From Nocardia transvalensis (lineage in GTDB: Bacteria > Actinomycetota > Actinomycetes > Mycobacteriales > Mycobacteriaceae): a stretch of DNA of 64,000 nt. A model generated the notes under the pieces. It had not been told where the DNA came from. It made no database searches and saw only the letters and a list, made by a program, of their open reading frames with translations. The DNA is taken from the NCBI RefSeq assembly GCF_015477765.1, contig NZ_JADLQQ010000015.1:124001-188000 (forward strand), read 5' to 3'. This document shows, piece by piece, positions 17,126 to 26,065 of the stretch (position 1 is its first letter; the number at the start of each line of letters is the position of its first letter). The translations under genes and the position numbers were made by a program.

Positions 17126-18075
17126 GACGGCGCTCCTGACGTGCGGTCGGGAAGGGCGGCGTCCAAGCTTGGGGACGAAGTTCGGGTGGGTGGCGTGGCG
17201 GCCGGGTCGATCAGGGCGGTCCACCAGTGGCGGGGTTGTTCGGGTGTGCGGTCGCGCAGGAAGCGGGGTGGGCGGATGGGCCGGGTGAGGTGGCGCATGT
17301 AGAGCAGGAGTCCGGCGAATCCGGCGAGCAGGCCGGCCAGGACCAGTTGCAGGCCGGGGGCGCGGTAGGGGTCCATGTAGTCGGTCGCCGCGAACAGGTA
17401 GATGAGGAACCCGATGACGATGAGGGTGACCAGGCGGGCCTGGGTGCGGGGGCCGCGGCGGTCGACCTCGACCTGCCGGCGGTCGCGGACGTCCTCGGCG
17501 ACGCTGTCGGCGAAGTCGGACAGGGCCTTGGGTAGGCCGCTGGCGCGGAGTTTGGCGGAGATTTTCAGCGCGCTGACGACAAGGTCGCCGGTAGCGTCGT
17601 CGAGCGAGTCGGCGAATTCGTCGAGGGCGTGCTGGGTATCGACGCCGGTGGCCAGGCGGGCGGTGAGCGCGGACAGTTCGGGTTCGAGCTCACGGGGGAT
17701 CGATTTGCGGGTGAGGATGATGGCCTGTTCGAGGCCCTTGCCGGTGTCGAGGACGCCGACGAGGGTGCGCAGCCATTCTTCGAGGGCGGTGAGGCGGGCG
17801 ATCTCCCGGTCGGCGGCGCGGCGGCCGATCAGTTTGGGGACGAACAGAGCCGCGGCGGCGGCGAGGGGAACGAGCAGGAACCAGCCGGTGGTGATCCAGG
17901 CGAGGCTGCCGGCGACCAGGCCAGCGAGCAGACGTAATTGAGTGGTGCGCGGGATGCGGGTGATCGCGCGGCGGCGTGGGCGGGCGGGGTCGCGGCGATC
18001 GCGCCACCCGTACCAGAAGCTCCAGATGGCAGTGGCGGCGAGCAGAACGATGCCGATGGCTCCGAGGCTGTACAT
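17122..18075 (-). CDS. tadB: TadB-like pilus platform protein
   Basis: A 317-residue protein whose ATG shares one base with the tadA stop (TGATG). N-terminal helices (MYSLGAIGIVLLAATAIWSF, LAGLVAGSLAWITTGWFLLV) are followed by a GspF-like cytoplasmic domain (LEEWLRTLVGVLDTGKGLEQ, ISAKLRASGLPKALSDFADS) and two C-terminal helices. It forms the inner-membrane platform with TadC. Confidence 0.85.
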   Translation of the reverse strand: MYSLGAIGIVLLAATAIWSFWYGWRDRRDPARPRRRAITRIPRTTQLRLLAGLVAGSLAWITTGWFLLVPLAAAAALFVPKLIGRRAADREIARLTALEEWLRTLVGVLDTGKGLEQAIILTRKSIPRELEPELSALTARLATGVDTQHALDEFADSLDDATGDLVVSALKISAKLRASGLPKALSDFADSVAEDVRDRRQVEVDRRGPRTQARLVTLIVIGFLIYLFAATDYMDPYRAPGLQLVLAGLLAGFAGLLLYMRHLTRPIRPPRFLRDRTPEQPRHWWTALIDPAATPPTRTSSPSLDAALPDRTSGAPS

Positions 18076-19730
18076 CAGGGCGCCTCCGAGGATTGGTCGA
18101 GGTCGAACACGTGCCAGCGGCGGGGGTCGAAGCCGTAAGGTTCGACCCGTTCACGCAGCGCGGGGGGCAGGCTGCCCCATCGGGGCCGGGCATGGGGGTG
18201 GGGGCGGCGGTAGAGGATGGTGATGGCCGGGCGGGCGTCTTCGCCGGGTTCGATCCAGGCGACCTCGCTGACGTGGCGATGCGAGCGCAGGGTGCCGTCG
18301 GCGGCGCGGGCCCAGTGGGTGTTCATTTGAACGATCAACTGGATGTGGGCGGCGACCTGGCGGACGGCGTAGGTTTCGTCGACGCCGGGCTCTTCCAGCG
18401 CCAGGGTGACCAGGCGGTCGATGGCGCCGCGGGCGGTGTAGGCGTGCACCGTGCTCAAGCTGCCGCGGGCCATTTGCATGGCTTTGAACATCGCCAGAAT
18501 CTCGCGGCCGGCGACCTCGCCGACGATGACGCGGTCCAATTGCTGGCTGACGAATTCCTGCAGGATCTGGTGCAGATCGAATCGCCCTTTAAGTGCGTCG
18601 GTGAATTCGTTGCGTTCGCCGCCGCCGGTGATGACCTCGGCGGAGACCACGTACGGGGCGCGGTCGGGCAGTTCGTGCAGATACAGTTCCCGCACCAATT
18701 CAGCGGTGCCGATGCGGGTTTGTGTCGGCAGCGTGGCGGCCAGAGCCCGCACGAGGGTCGTCTTGCCGACACCCATGGGTCCGCTGGCGATGACCGAGCA
18801 GCCGGACAGGGTGGCGGCGGTGAGCAGGTCGGCGAGTTCGTGGGGCATTACCTGCATCTCCACCAGCCGACTGGTGGTGATGCCCTTGTGCAGGTGTTTG
18901 CGGATGGCGATCGACACGCCGCCCTCGACGGCCCAGCCCAGGGCCGACAGACGGATGTTGCCCGGCAGGTTGAGCCGCAGTGCCGGGTTGGCCGGGGAAA
19001 ACGGCCGACCGCCGCCGGGGGCCCGGTTGGCGAGGAACACGACCCAGTCGATCGCTTCCTGGTCGTTGGCGAAGATCGGCGGGCGCTGCTCGGTGCGGCC
19101 GTCGCCGTACATCACGGTGGTGGCTCCGCCGGTGTGCAAGACGTTTTCGACGTCGGGTTCGTCGACCAGCGGCTGCGCCGGGCCGAGCCGGAACAGGCTG
19201 TCGCAGACGGCCCGCACCAGGGCTTTTTGCTCGGCGAGGCTGGGGGTGGCGTCGCCGAGTTCGACGATGTCGTAGATGTGTTGCTGGACGCGTTCCTCGA
19301 CCAAGGTGGTGCCGATGGCCTCCAGTTCGGCATCGGTGTAGGCGAGGGTGACGTGCGGATTGTCGGGGTCGGCCGCCTGGGCGTCGCGTTCGCGGCGACG
19401 CTCGGACAACTGTTTGGAGACGTCCTCACGCAGGCGGCGCACCAGTGCACGATCGAGGTGACGGCGCAGGTCCTCCCCCGGGTTCTCGCACAGCGGCGGG
19501 GCGGGGTCCGGCGACGGGGCCAGGTCCGGTGGCGGTGTGGGTCGGGGGGCGAGCCGGTCGAGGGTGTCGTGCCAGTTCGGCGGCGGCGGGGTGTAGTCGC
19601 GGAGATCGGCGCCGCCGCCCAGCAGGGCGGCTAGGTCGCGGCGCGGACCCGCAGGAGGGGCGCCGTTGCCGTTGGGGTGGCCGGGGCGGAGCAGGGAGGA
19701 CAGGCTGCGGTCAGGGGGCGGGGTGGTCAT
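18075..19730 (-). CDS. tadA: TadA/CpaF-type secretion ATPase
   Basis: A 551-residue protein from ATG 19730, in ATGA overlap with the TadZ-like gene. Walker A is GPMGVGKTTLVRAL (near residue 318). The Asp-box/His-box region follows (GGERNEFTDALKGRFDLHQI), then RVIVGEVAGREILAMFKAMQ with the Walker B-equivalent Glu, then GSLSTVHAYTARGAIDRL. This is the motor of Tad/Flp pilus assembly (T2SSE family). The N-terminal 200 residues are Pro-rich and variable. Confidence 0.9.
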   Translation of the reverse strand: MTTPPPDRSLSSLLRPGHPNGNGAPPAGPRRDLAALLGGGADLRDYTPPPPNWHDTLDRLAPRPTPPPDLAPSPDPAPPLCENPGEDLRRHLDRALVRRLREDVSKQLSERRRERDAQAADPDNPHVTLAYTDAELEAIGTTLVEERVQQHIYDIVELGDATPSLAEQKALVRAVCDSLFRLGPAQPLVDEPDVENVLHTGGATTVMYGDGRTEQRPPIFANDQEAIDWVVFLANRAPGGGRPFSPANPALRLNLPGNIRLSALGWAVEGGVSIAIRKHLHKGITTSRLVEMQVMPHELADLLTAATLSGCSVIASGPMGVGKTTLVRALAATLPTQTRIGTAELVRELYLHELPDRAPYVVSAEVITGGGERNEFTDALKGRFDLHQILQEFVSQQLDRVIVGEVAGREILAMFKAMQMARGSLSTVHAYTARGAIDRLVTLALEEPGVDETYAVRQVAAHIQLIVQMNTHWARAADGTLRSHRHVSEVAWIEPGEDARPAITILYRRPHPHARPRWGSLPPALRERVEPYGFDPRRWHVFDLDQSSEAP

Positions 19731-20620
19731 CGGCGGGCACCTCCTGCCATGGCCGGGGCCGTCGGAGTGCCGACTGCGTCCAGCGGTGTCTGCTGGTCGA
19801 GCCAGGGCGGCCGGTGAGTGGTGGTGAACGATTCGATGTCGTTCCAGGCCCGGTGCAGGGCGCGCAGGTAGAGCGCGCGCTGCGGGCGCCAGCGCGGCAC
19901 GGAGGCGCCGTCGGAGAGCATGCGGGCCTCGCGCGGCAGGTCGGGCAGCGTGGTGATCAGCTCGAGGTCGACGGCGCGGGCGATCTCGCGGGCGGAATAG
20001 GTGTCGGTGCCGACGGTCAGGCGGGAACCGATGACGATCAGGCCGATACAGGCCCGGGCGCGGCGGGCGGTGAGATCGCGCTTGAACGGGGTGAGTGCGG
20101 ATTTCAGGGCCGCGATGCGGGCCAGGGTGGGGCGGACGACGATGCCGATCAGGTCGGCCTGCCGCATCAGGTCCATCGGGCCCGCGTCATGACCCATCCG
20201 GCCGGCGTCGACGATGACGGTCTGCGGGGGGCTGTCCTGGTCGGGGTCGGCGACGGAGTAGCGCAGCAACTGCTGCGCCAGCGGTGCCCAGGTCGACCGC
20301 ATCGCTTCGACTTGGCCGGCGTGCTTGAGTCCGGGCAGCACGCTGACCGCAGTGCCGGGCAGCACGAAGACCTCTTTGCCGATGGAAGTGCGCAGGTCGC
20401 CGAACCGCTGCGGGTTGATCAGGTTCTCGAGGCCTTTGTCGCGCACGACAGCCCCGCGCTGGAATCCCGCCAGGGTCGGTGACGAGCCGACCGGATCGGC
20501 TTCCACGAGCAGCGTGTAGCTGGGCATCGTGTAGCTGGGCGGGCGGCGCTGCAGCGCCAGCCCGAGCGCGGTGGTCGACACGCCCGGTGATCCGGACGCC
20601 GCGGTGAGCGCGAGGTACAT
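19727..20620 (-). CDS. TadZ/CpaE-like localisation ATPase with deviant P-loop
   Basis: A 297-residue MinD/ParA-fold protein from ATG 20620. The N-terminus reads LTAASGSPGVSTTALGLAL, where a SIMIBI P-loop should be KGGxGKT, so the Lys residues are missing. VIVDAGRMGHD takes the Walker B place. A strand-helix series continues (ADLIGIVVRPTLARIAALKS). TadZ proteins place the pilus at the pole and often have degenerate P-loops, so this one may bind nucleotide poorly or not at all. The start is 2 nt from the CpaB-like stop. Confidence 0.75.
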   Translation of the reverse strand: MYLALTAASGSPGVSTTALGLALQRRPPSYTMPSYTLLVEADPVGSSPTLAGFQRGAVVRDKGLENLINPQRFGDLRTSIGKEVFVLPGTAVSVLPGLKHAGQVEAMRSTWAPLAQQLLRYSVADPDQDSPPQTVIVDAGRMGHDAGPMDLMRQADLIGIVVRPTLARIAALKSALTPFKRDLTARRARACIGLIVIGSRLTVGTDTYSAREIARAVDLELITTLPDLPREARMLSDGASVPRWRPQRALYLRALHRAWNDIESFTTTHRPPWLDQQTPLDAVGTPTAPAMAGGARR

Positions 20621-20621
20621 G

Positions 20622-21320
20622 TCAGCGCTCCCTGGTCTGGAGAACGATCGCCACCCGGTGGGTGGCCGCCCGGCCCGCGACCCAGTTCGCCTCGCCGTCG
20701 GGGACGAGTACGTCGACGGTGACCTGCCCGCTCTGTCCCTCGCTCAGCGGGCGTACCTGCACGACCTGGGCGTTGCTGGTGGTCGGTGCCTGCACCGGTG
20801 AAGAGTCCTGATCCCGGGGTGTGTCGACCAGCTGCACCATGTCGCCGGGCATCAGTGCGGTCGCGGGCAGCTTGTCGAGGGCGACGGTGATGCCGACCAG
20901 GGATTTGCCCTTCGGGGGCAGGACCCCGTCGGTGAGGGAGGAGGGGTTGAGCAGGGTGCCTTCCGGCAGGTTCGTGGAGACCGTTTTCCCGACCACGCGC
21001 GCCTGGTCGGCGGCGAGCACGACGTGCAGACCAGCGTCGGTATTGACGTGGACGGTGGCCAGATCGGCGGCTGTGATGACGTGCCCTTGCTGGATGTCCT
21101 TGGCGAGCACGAGCACGTCCTGGCGGTCGTTCTTCTTGTTGACCAGGGTCACCGCGAAGACGATGGCGAGGGCGCACATCGCGACGGCCATCACCAGGAA
21201 CAACGGGCGGCGGCGTGGGCGGGGGTTGGGGACGGGGTTCATCGCGCCCAGTTCCTGCGACGCCTGGCGGGCGCCGTTGCGGCTGCGGGAACGAGGCAAC
21301 AGCGTCATGGTGTCAGGCAT
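20622..21320 (-). CDS. RcpC/CpaB-like SAF-domain protein, first gene of the pilus operon
   Basis: A 232-residue protein from ATG 21320, with AGGGAGG 7 nt upstream; the longer frame to 21467 lacks a ribosome site. One membrane anchor (RPLFLVMAVAMCALAIVFAV) is followed by a SAF domain (VLVLAKDIQQGHVITAADLA) and VVGKTVSTNLPEGTLLN, then a beta tail. CpaB/RcpC proteins link the Tad machinery to the envelope. It opens the 17-kb minus-strand operon. Confidence 0.8.
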   Translation of the reverse strand: MPDTMTLLPRSRSRNGARQASQELGAMNPVPNPRPRRRPLFLVMAVAMCALAIVFAVTLVNKKNDRQDVLVLAKDIQQGHVITAADLATVHVNTDAGLHVVLAADQARVVGKTVSTNLPEGTLLNPSSLTDGVLPPKGKSLVGITVALDKLPATALMPGDMVQLVDTPRDQDSSPVQAPTTSNAQVVQVRPLSEGQSGQVTVDVLVPDGEANWVAGRAATHRVAIVLQTRER

Positions 21321-21543
21321 CGTTGGCCTCCCTGATCGGGAACGAGGAACACGGGCACGGCCGGGTGGTCGCGGGGGCCTCCGGGGACGAGGACGATAAC
21401 CACCGGCGGCGCGACCGTGGGTGTCCGGCCGGTCGACACGTGCCGGTGTGGATTGCTTTCCGGTCACTGCGAGCTGTGATCGCGGTCATAGTGGCCGGAG
21501 AGAGTACTCCTCGACCGCGACGTCGAGGTCGGCGAAGTTTTCC

Positions 21544-21561
21544 GTGGCCGCATGCGGCCAC
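21544..21561. promoter_or_regulatory. 18-bp perfect palindrome
   Basis: GTGGCCGCATGCGGCCAC is a perfect palindrome with no loop. It stands 12 nt from a second strong inverted repeat and 224 nt upstream of the first pilus gene. An operator or a fold-back element is possible. Confidence 0.55.
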
Positions 21562-21572
21562 GATCACACCAA

Positions 21573-21615
21573 GAGGGCGTCTCCCGCTCCGCCGGCCGAC
21601 GCGGGAGACGCCCTC
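21573..21615. terminator. 15-bp stem-loop, terminator-like
   Basis: GAGGGCGTCTCCCGC, a 13-nt loop and GCGGGAGACGCCCTC form a perfect 15-bp stem. There is no clear T-tract on either strand. It could end the minus-strand operon 22755-21899 or serve as an attenuator before the pilus genes. Confidence 0.55.
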
Positions 21616-21898
21616 GAAATCACCCTCATCGGCGATCATTGCCGTGGTGGTGACGTGATGGGAGTGAGCCCGACTGACGGGCTCGGCGATCCCGAGCGGT
21701 GTATGCGCGGGGTCGAGGTGGAGCAGTTCGCTGTGCATTCGGGTGGTCCTTTCTCCCCTACGAAGGAGTCCCGTCTCGTCGGTGGTCGCCGTCGTCGATG
21801 TGTCTTCCTTCTCCGCCGAAACCCTGGTGGCGGATGCGTGGTTTCTCGCGAACTTGGTGTCGGTCAATCTGATGGACTTCGGCGGTTCGCCGCAGGCT

Positions 21899-22246
21899 CT
21901 ACGGCGGTTGAGTGGTCAAGGCGCGGGCGGCGGTAAGGGCTGCGGCGAGGCCCTGAGCGCCGGCTGCGTCGAGCTCGCAGTCACCGGCCGCGCCGGTGTC
22001 GACGACGTACTTGGTCGGGCTGCGCTCGACGCCAGCGGTACCGCGGTGCTCGATGGCGAGCAGCATGAGGCTGCCGTGATCGGTCCCGGCGATGGGAATG
22101 GTGCGCCGGTGGATACGCAACAAGTCCTGGGTTCCGACGTCGTCCTCCCATCCATGGCCGTCGGGCCGTTCGCACCACCGCGGGCACGGCGGTGTGGGCA
22201 GCGACATGCGGACGAGGTCTGTGCGGTGCAGGTCTGTGGTGATCAC
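21899..22246 (-). CDS. DUF6907-like small protein
   Basis: A 115-residue protein whose GTG start overlaps the upstream stop as GTGA. It shows PPCPRWCERPDGHGWEDD, then a strand-rich part (HGSLMLLAIEHRGTAG) and a helical end (AAGAQGLAAALTAARALT). The WC...H pattern and general layout recall DUF6907 proteins of actinobacterial mobile elements. Function unknown. It is co-transcribed with the 170-residue gene. Confidence 0.6.
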   Translation of the reverse strand: MITTDLHRTDLVRMSLPTPPCPRWCERPDGHGWEDDVGTQDLLRIHRRTIPIAGTDHGSLMLLAIEHRGTAGVERSPTKYVVDTGAAGDCELDAAGAQGLAAALTAARALTTQPP

Positions 22247-22755
22247 GGAGTCTCCTCCGGTGGGGCATCGCTGGGGTCCGGTGCCGAGTGCGGCGGCTCG
22301 AGCTCCCGGCCCCGGAGCTGTGGAATGGTGTGATCGCCGAGGCGGACGGCGATCACTGGGAAGCGGGCCGCGAGCAGGGTGACCACCTCGAGAGCGATGG
22401 TCTCGTCGGCCGGGTCCATGAACAGACGGGTCGCCGCGTCCTGGATGTCCTGGATGTCCTGGGCATCTTCTGGGGCGGCCACGGGGGCGTCAACGTCGAG
22501 ATGGACGAGCTCCCAGCCGATGCAAGAGGCGGCATGGTGGTTGCCGTCCGCGTGCAACTGCGAGATCCGCTCGATAACAACGTCGACACCGTGCCGCGTG
22601 ACGATATCCCCGAGGCCCTGGATAGCTCGATGCGGTCCCGGTGGCGCGGCGCCCAGCGTGGGTGCCTGCTCAGCACCTCGATGCACGACTCTCAGAGGCG
22701 ATGAAGTCCCTTGTTCCGCAACGTATTTAGTTGAGCGGACATTCACGTTCGCCAT
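22243..22755 (-). CDS. hypothetical protein with GVD...LHADGNHHAA motif
   Basis: A 170-residue protein from ATG 22755. Its signature IQGLGDIVTRHGVDVVIERI followed by LHADGNHHAAS is repeated in a decayed copy at 23290-23410. The C-terminus is Pro-rich. The family is not known to me. It forms a two-gene unit with the DUF6907-like gene. The decayed copy implies duplication in this accessory zone. Confidence 0.55.
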   Translation of the reverse strand: MANVNVRSTKYVAEQGTSSPLRVVHRGAEQAPTLGAAPPGPHRAIQGLGDIVTRHGVDVVIERISQLHADGNHHAASCIGWELVHLDVDAPVAAPEDAQDIQDIQDAATRLFMDPADETIALEVVTLLAARFPVIAVRLGDHTIPQLRGRELEPPHSAPDPSDAPPEETP

Positions 22756-22899
22756 TGCAACCAGCTCCTGGAACCTGGAATACGGTGTGCACGCTGTTGT
22801 TTGCGGCCATTCGACTCCGAGGGGTATCGGCAGAAAACGGACGAATACCCGGAGACTTGGCGACCCGTTGTTTGTGCGGGTCCGAGCGGGGAAGGAATG

Positions 22900-23060
22900 T
22901 GTCGCGGATCCTGCTGCCCGACGACGGCTTGGGCGGCGTCACAACGGTCAACACGGTCTACGACACAGAATTGACCGCGTCGCTTCGTGAACTCTCCAGG
23001 GTGCGTCGCCCGGGCGGGCACCTGGTCGTCGGTCTGGCCGACACCAATCACCTGAGCCCC
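22900..23060 (+). pseudogene. SAM-methyltransferase fragment
   Basis: The plus strand encodes LLPDDGLGGVTTVNTVYDTE followed by LRELSRVRRPGGHLVVGL. This is the order post-II acidic stretch, then the L-R-E-x-x-R-V-x-R-P-G-G motif of class I (type 11) methyltransferases. No SAM-binding motif I precedes it and the frame degrades on both sides, so it is a remnant of a larger gene. Confidence 0.55.
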
Positions 23061-23099
23061 CCTCCCCTGGCACGATGTCGTGCTGCTTCGGGCCGTGAC

Positions 23100-23552
23100 C
23101 AAGGTCGCCGACATGATCAGCGCCGCCTCGTACGCAGCTACCGCGCGTTCCATGTCCACGTCGCCACCGCCCCGAAGTCCCCGCTCGTCAGCCGCTCGCT
23201 GGGGTCCGCCGAGACGCGTGCGGCCGCGCGGGCCTGCGCTGACGCACCGTCTCCGGTTGGGGGTGGCCTGGCCGCGATGCGGCGTGGGCGGCGCCAGCGC
23301 CGCAGTGGGGGGAGCGGCATGGTGGTTGCCGGCTGCGTGAAGCCGGGTGACCCGATCGACGATGGCATCGACGCCGTAGGCGCCAGCGATGTCGCGCAGC
23401 CCGTACGGCGCGCTGGCCGGTCCCGATCTCAGGATCAGGATGCGCTGCGGTTCAGAAGGTGCCCGACCGATCGCGACACGGCGCGGATCGCCGCAGGGAA
23501 TTTCGGAAATCGCCGAATGGACATCGCCGTGCATACCCCACCTCGCAGTCAA
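23100..23552 (-). pseudogene. decayed paralogue of the 22243-22755 gene
   Basis: On the minus strand YGLRDIAGAYGVDAIVDRVT and RLHAAGNHHAA repeat the signature of the neighbouring intact protein. After that the similarity is lost, and plausible segments occur in two frames (ERAVAAYEAALIMSATLVTA further down). No consistent start is seen. It is best read as a frameshifted duplicate. Confidence 0.5.
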
Positions 23553-23767
23553 GGCTCGTAAGCACGAGCCATCGTTGAGCGCGGGTGGGGCCCGGCAGCG
23601 GGCTCCACGACCTCGTCAGTCGAGGTACGCCGGATGCGTCAAAACCTGGAAGACGACCGAAGCGAGGTCGTGATCGCGACGGCTGTTGCGCGTCCGTGGG
23701 ATTGGATAGTAGTCGCGTCAAGTGATGAAGCCCACTATTTGCTTGAATTGTTACCTATTGCGCATAC

Positions 23768-24850
23768 CTACTGGTCGGTGCTAGTGAACGGAAGAGGCAG
23801 ATGCCGTGCGGGGGGTTGTGAGGGGGCGTCGGTCGGGCCCGGAGTGAACAGCACCAGCGCCAACGTCGGCATCAGCTCGGGATCGACGATCTGAATCGTG
23901 ACCGCCGACCAGATCCACCCGCCGGCCGGGTTCCGCGTCCGGATTCGATCGGTCGCGATTCCGCCGGCCAGGGCGGGGGCAATAATGTCCGGCATCCGGG
24001 CCAGATCCTCAGGATGTAGCCCCGACGCCTGCCCGGTGGACACCCCGTGCCCGGTCCCCCGGAAGTAGGGCGTCAACCACTTCAGAACGACCGGGGCAGG
24101 CCATCGAAAGTCCACCAGCGCTCCGTACTGCTTCGCGTTCGAGATCGCAATCCCTGCGATGGTGGCATCCAGTGTTTCGAGCGAGATATCCCGGGGATCG
24201 AGTGCGGCGGACGCGGTCACGTCCTGGCAGAGCACACGGAGCCTGGGCCCCACGTCGGTGCTGACGTACCGGCATGCGTAGTGAAGCATGATCGGCGCGG
24301 CGGAATCGTCACGCAGCAGCAGACGGCCCGCTGCGGCAGTATCGGGACCCGCGGTCGCGATCTGCTCCCATACCCGGTAGAGATCTCGCATGCGCACGAT
24401 CCGGTTGCAGAAATCCAGAGGCCCGTACACGCTACGATCGCGGAATTCGGCGGGCGTACCGATGATGTCCTGATATTCGGAACTGAGGATCAGCCTGGGA
24501 ACCTTGGTCGGAGTATCCAACTCCCAATGAAATGCCGCGACTCGCGGCGGGTCCGGGAGTGGTTCCTGACCGAAGGTGACATGCACTCCGGTAATCGCGT
24601 TGTCCGATCCGGCCACAGGAATTCCATGGTACGCAGACGCTCCGGGTTCAGCTCCGCGCATCGTCACCGGGGATCGGCTGCGACGGACATGTTTCACCAC
24701 GTCGCTGACGATGGAATAGTCAGGATTGTGTAACTCGTTTCGAAGTTTCTTGAAGTCACGCCCGCGGCCCTTGCGAACAACTACCAGCGGATCGTGGCCC
24801 ATGGTTTCAATGAGCAGCTGATCTGCCCCCTTCAGCAGTTCTCCTGACAC
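23768..24850 (-). CDS. PAS/GAF-like sensory protein (DUF5593-like)
   Basis: A 360-residue soluble protein from ATG 24850. The C-terminal third has a PAS-like order (WLTPYFRGTGHGVSTGQASG, LHPEDLARMPDIIAPAL, RIRTRNPAGGWIWSAVTIQI), and the middle resembles a GAF-type fold (MLHYACRYVSTDVGPRLRVL). The layout recalls nocardial and mycobacterial proteins annotated DUF5593, from memory. No output domain is visible. It is divergent from the dehydrogenase-like gene at 24944, with which it shares a 93-nt promoter region, and it could sense a ligand linked to that pathway. Confidence 0.6.
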   Translation of the reverse strand: MSGELLKGADQLLIETMGHDPLVVVRKGRGRDFKKLRNELHNPDYSIVSDVVKHVRRSRSPVTMRGAEPGASAYHGIPVAGSDNAITGVHVTFGQEPLPDPPRVAAFHWELDTPTKVPRLILSSEYQDIIGTPAEFRDRSVYGPLDFCNRIVRMRDLYRVWEQIATAGPDTAAAGRLLLRDDSAAPIMLHYACRYVSTDVGPRLRVLCQDVTASAALDPRDISLETLDATIAGIAISNAKQYGALVDFRWPAPVVLKWLTPYFRGTGHGVSTGQASGLHPEDLARMPDIIAPALAGGIATDRIRTRNPAGGWIWSAVTIQIVDPELMPTLALVLFTPGPTDAPSQPPARHLPLPFTSTDQ

Positions 24851-24943
24851 CGCGCCCTACCCTGCCCTCCTGTGGTTAGCCCCCCTGCGTGCGGATACTA
24901 TCAGCTATCCTCGGAGTAGACCCAGAATTAAGGCAGGTCACAA

Positions 24944-25996
24944 ATGGTTCTCGACTGGATCGCCAAGGCCGAAAAGATCGCAGCAGATACACTCACTCCA
25001 GGAGCCGCCGAGGTTGATCGGACCGGAGTAATTCCGGAGACGAATTTCGAAGCGCTTGCCGGAAATGGCTTCTACGGAATTCCGTTCACTGGAGAAATCG
25101 GGGCCGAGGAATTACTGGAAACATTGGCCCTGATCATTTCCGGCTGTCTGGCGACCGGCTTCGTCTGGGCTCAGCACATCGGGGCGCTCCAGTCGGTCTC
25201 TTCCTCCGACAATTCGGAGTTGAGGGATGCGCTGATGCCGCGCATGGTGACCGGAGAGCGCCGATGTTGCATTACCCACGCCGGCGCGAATTCAATGCCC
25301 TCGCTCGTCCTTTCCGAGACAAGCAGCGGCTACACCCTGGCTGGCACCTCGCCGTTTGTCACCGGTTGGGACTACACCGATACTCTGGTCGCCTCGAGTC
25401 TGCTCCGGCGCGACGGCATCGACCACATCGCCGCACTGGTGGTCCCGGACAAGCTGGATACCCGCATCCGGGCAACAGAACTTTCCCTCATCGCCGCCAC
25501 CGCCAGCTCAACTGTTCGGCTCGATTTCGACGACCTACCCATCCCGGCGGACAGCATCCTGAGCATCGTGCCGCGGACCGAGTTCATGCGCACCCGGGTA
25601 GTCCGCAACGAATGGGTCAACGGCGCCCTCGTGATCGGAGTTCTCAAGGGGTGCATCGGTGAGCTGGAGGATCAGGGCGGTGACGCGGACGTGTTCCGAA
25701 CTCGCTATGCCGAACTTCTCGGCCAGTACGCGGCAGCAAGAGGTGATGTACACGCGGTGCGTATGCTGCGCGCCGAGATCTCCCGGCTAGCAGTCAACGC
25801 GGCGGCGGCGGCCATGGTCGCCACCGGGGTCCGTTCGGTGGTCGCACACTCCCCCGCCGAACGGTGGGTCCGTCAGGCCGCATTCGGCTTGCTGGTAGCC
25901 ACCCACGACCCTCTCCGACAGCTATTGCTGCAGACCTTCACTCGCAGCGCCGATCCCGATACACCGATCTGGCCGCCGAACTCGTCACAGCGGTGA
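24944..25996 (+). CDS. acyl-CoA dehydrogenase-like flavoprotein
   Basis: A 350-residue protein from ATG 24944, with AAGGCAGG upstream. The N-terminus matches the helical domain of acyl-CoA dehydrogenases (AEVDRTGVIPETNFEALAGN, GFYGIPF), and the centre has the beta-domain order (CCITHAGANSMPSLVLSETS, YTLAGTSPFVTGWDYTDTLV). It is slightly shorter than the usual about 380 residues, and I could not locate the catalytic Glu with certainty, so the substrate is unknown. It is followed by an alpha/beta hydrolase on the same strand. Confidence 0.7.
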   Translation: MVLDWIAKAEKIAADTLTPGAAEVDRTGVIPETNFEALAGNGFYGIPFTGEIGAEELLETLALIISGCLATGFVWAQHIGALQSVSSSDNSELRDALMPRMVTGERRCCITHAGANSMPSLVLSETSSGYTLAGTSPFVTGWDYTDTLVASSLLRRDGIDHIAALVVPDKLDTRIRATELSLIAATASSTVRLDFDDLPIPADSILSIVPRTEFMRTRVVRNEWVNGALVIGVLKGCIGELEDQGGDADVFRTRYAELLGQYAAARGDVHAVRMLRAEISRLAVNAAAAAMVATGVRSVVAHSPAERWVRQAAFGLLVATHDPLRQLLLQTFTRSADPDTPIWPPNSSQR

Positions 25997-26065
25997 GGCA
26001 CGCGCAGGAGATCCTCGAGCCATTCCCGGCATCGATAGTTCCGTGAGCAACTATCGTCTCGATTT

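Larger units (their letters stand above)
21321..21898. other. pilus-operon upstream region with two strong palindromes
   Basis: No gene is supported here with confidence. A weak minus-strand frame starting near 21738 (MHSELLHLDPAHTPLGIAEP) follows AAAGGACC and runs through the palindromes; it could be a leader peptide. The hairpins at 21544 and 21573 lie between this frame and the pilus operon, so the region could hold the operon promoter and an attenuator or terminator. Confidence 0.4.
22756..23767. other. decayed accessory stretch
   Basis: About 1 kb with no intact gene. It holds a plus-strand methyltransferase-like fragment and minus-strand remnants of a paralogue of the 22243-22755 gene, listed separately. 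The rest shows only short overlapping shadow frames. Confidence 0.5.

Noticed and set aside
17976..19634. 552-residue plus-strand frame opposite tadA
   Set aside because: Antisense shadow of a clearly recognisable secretion ATPase.
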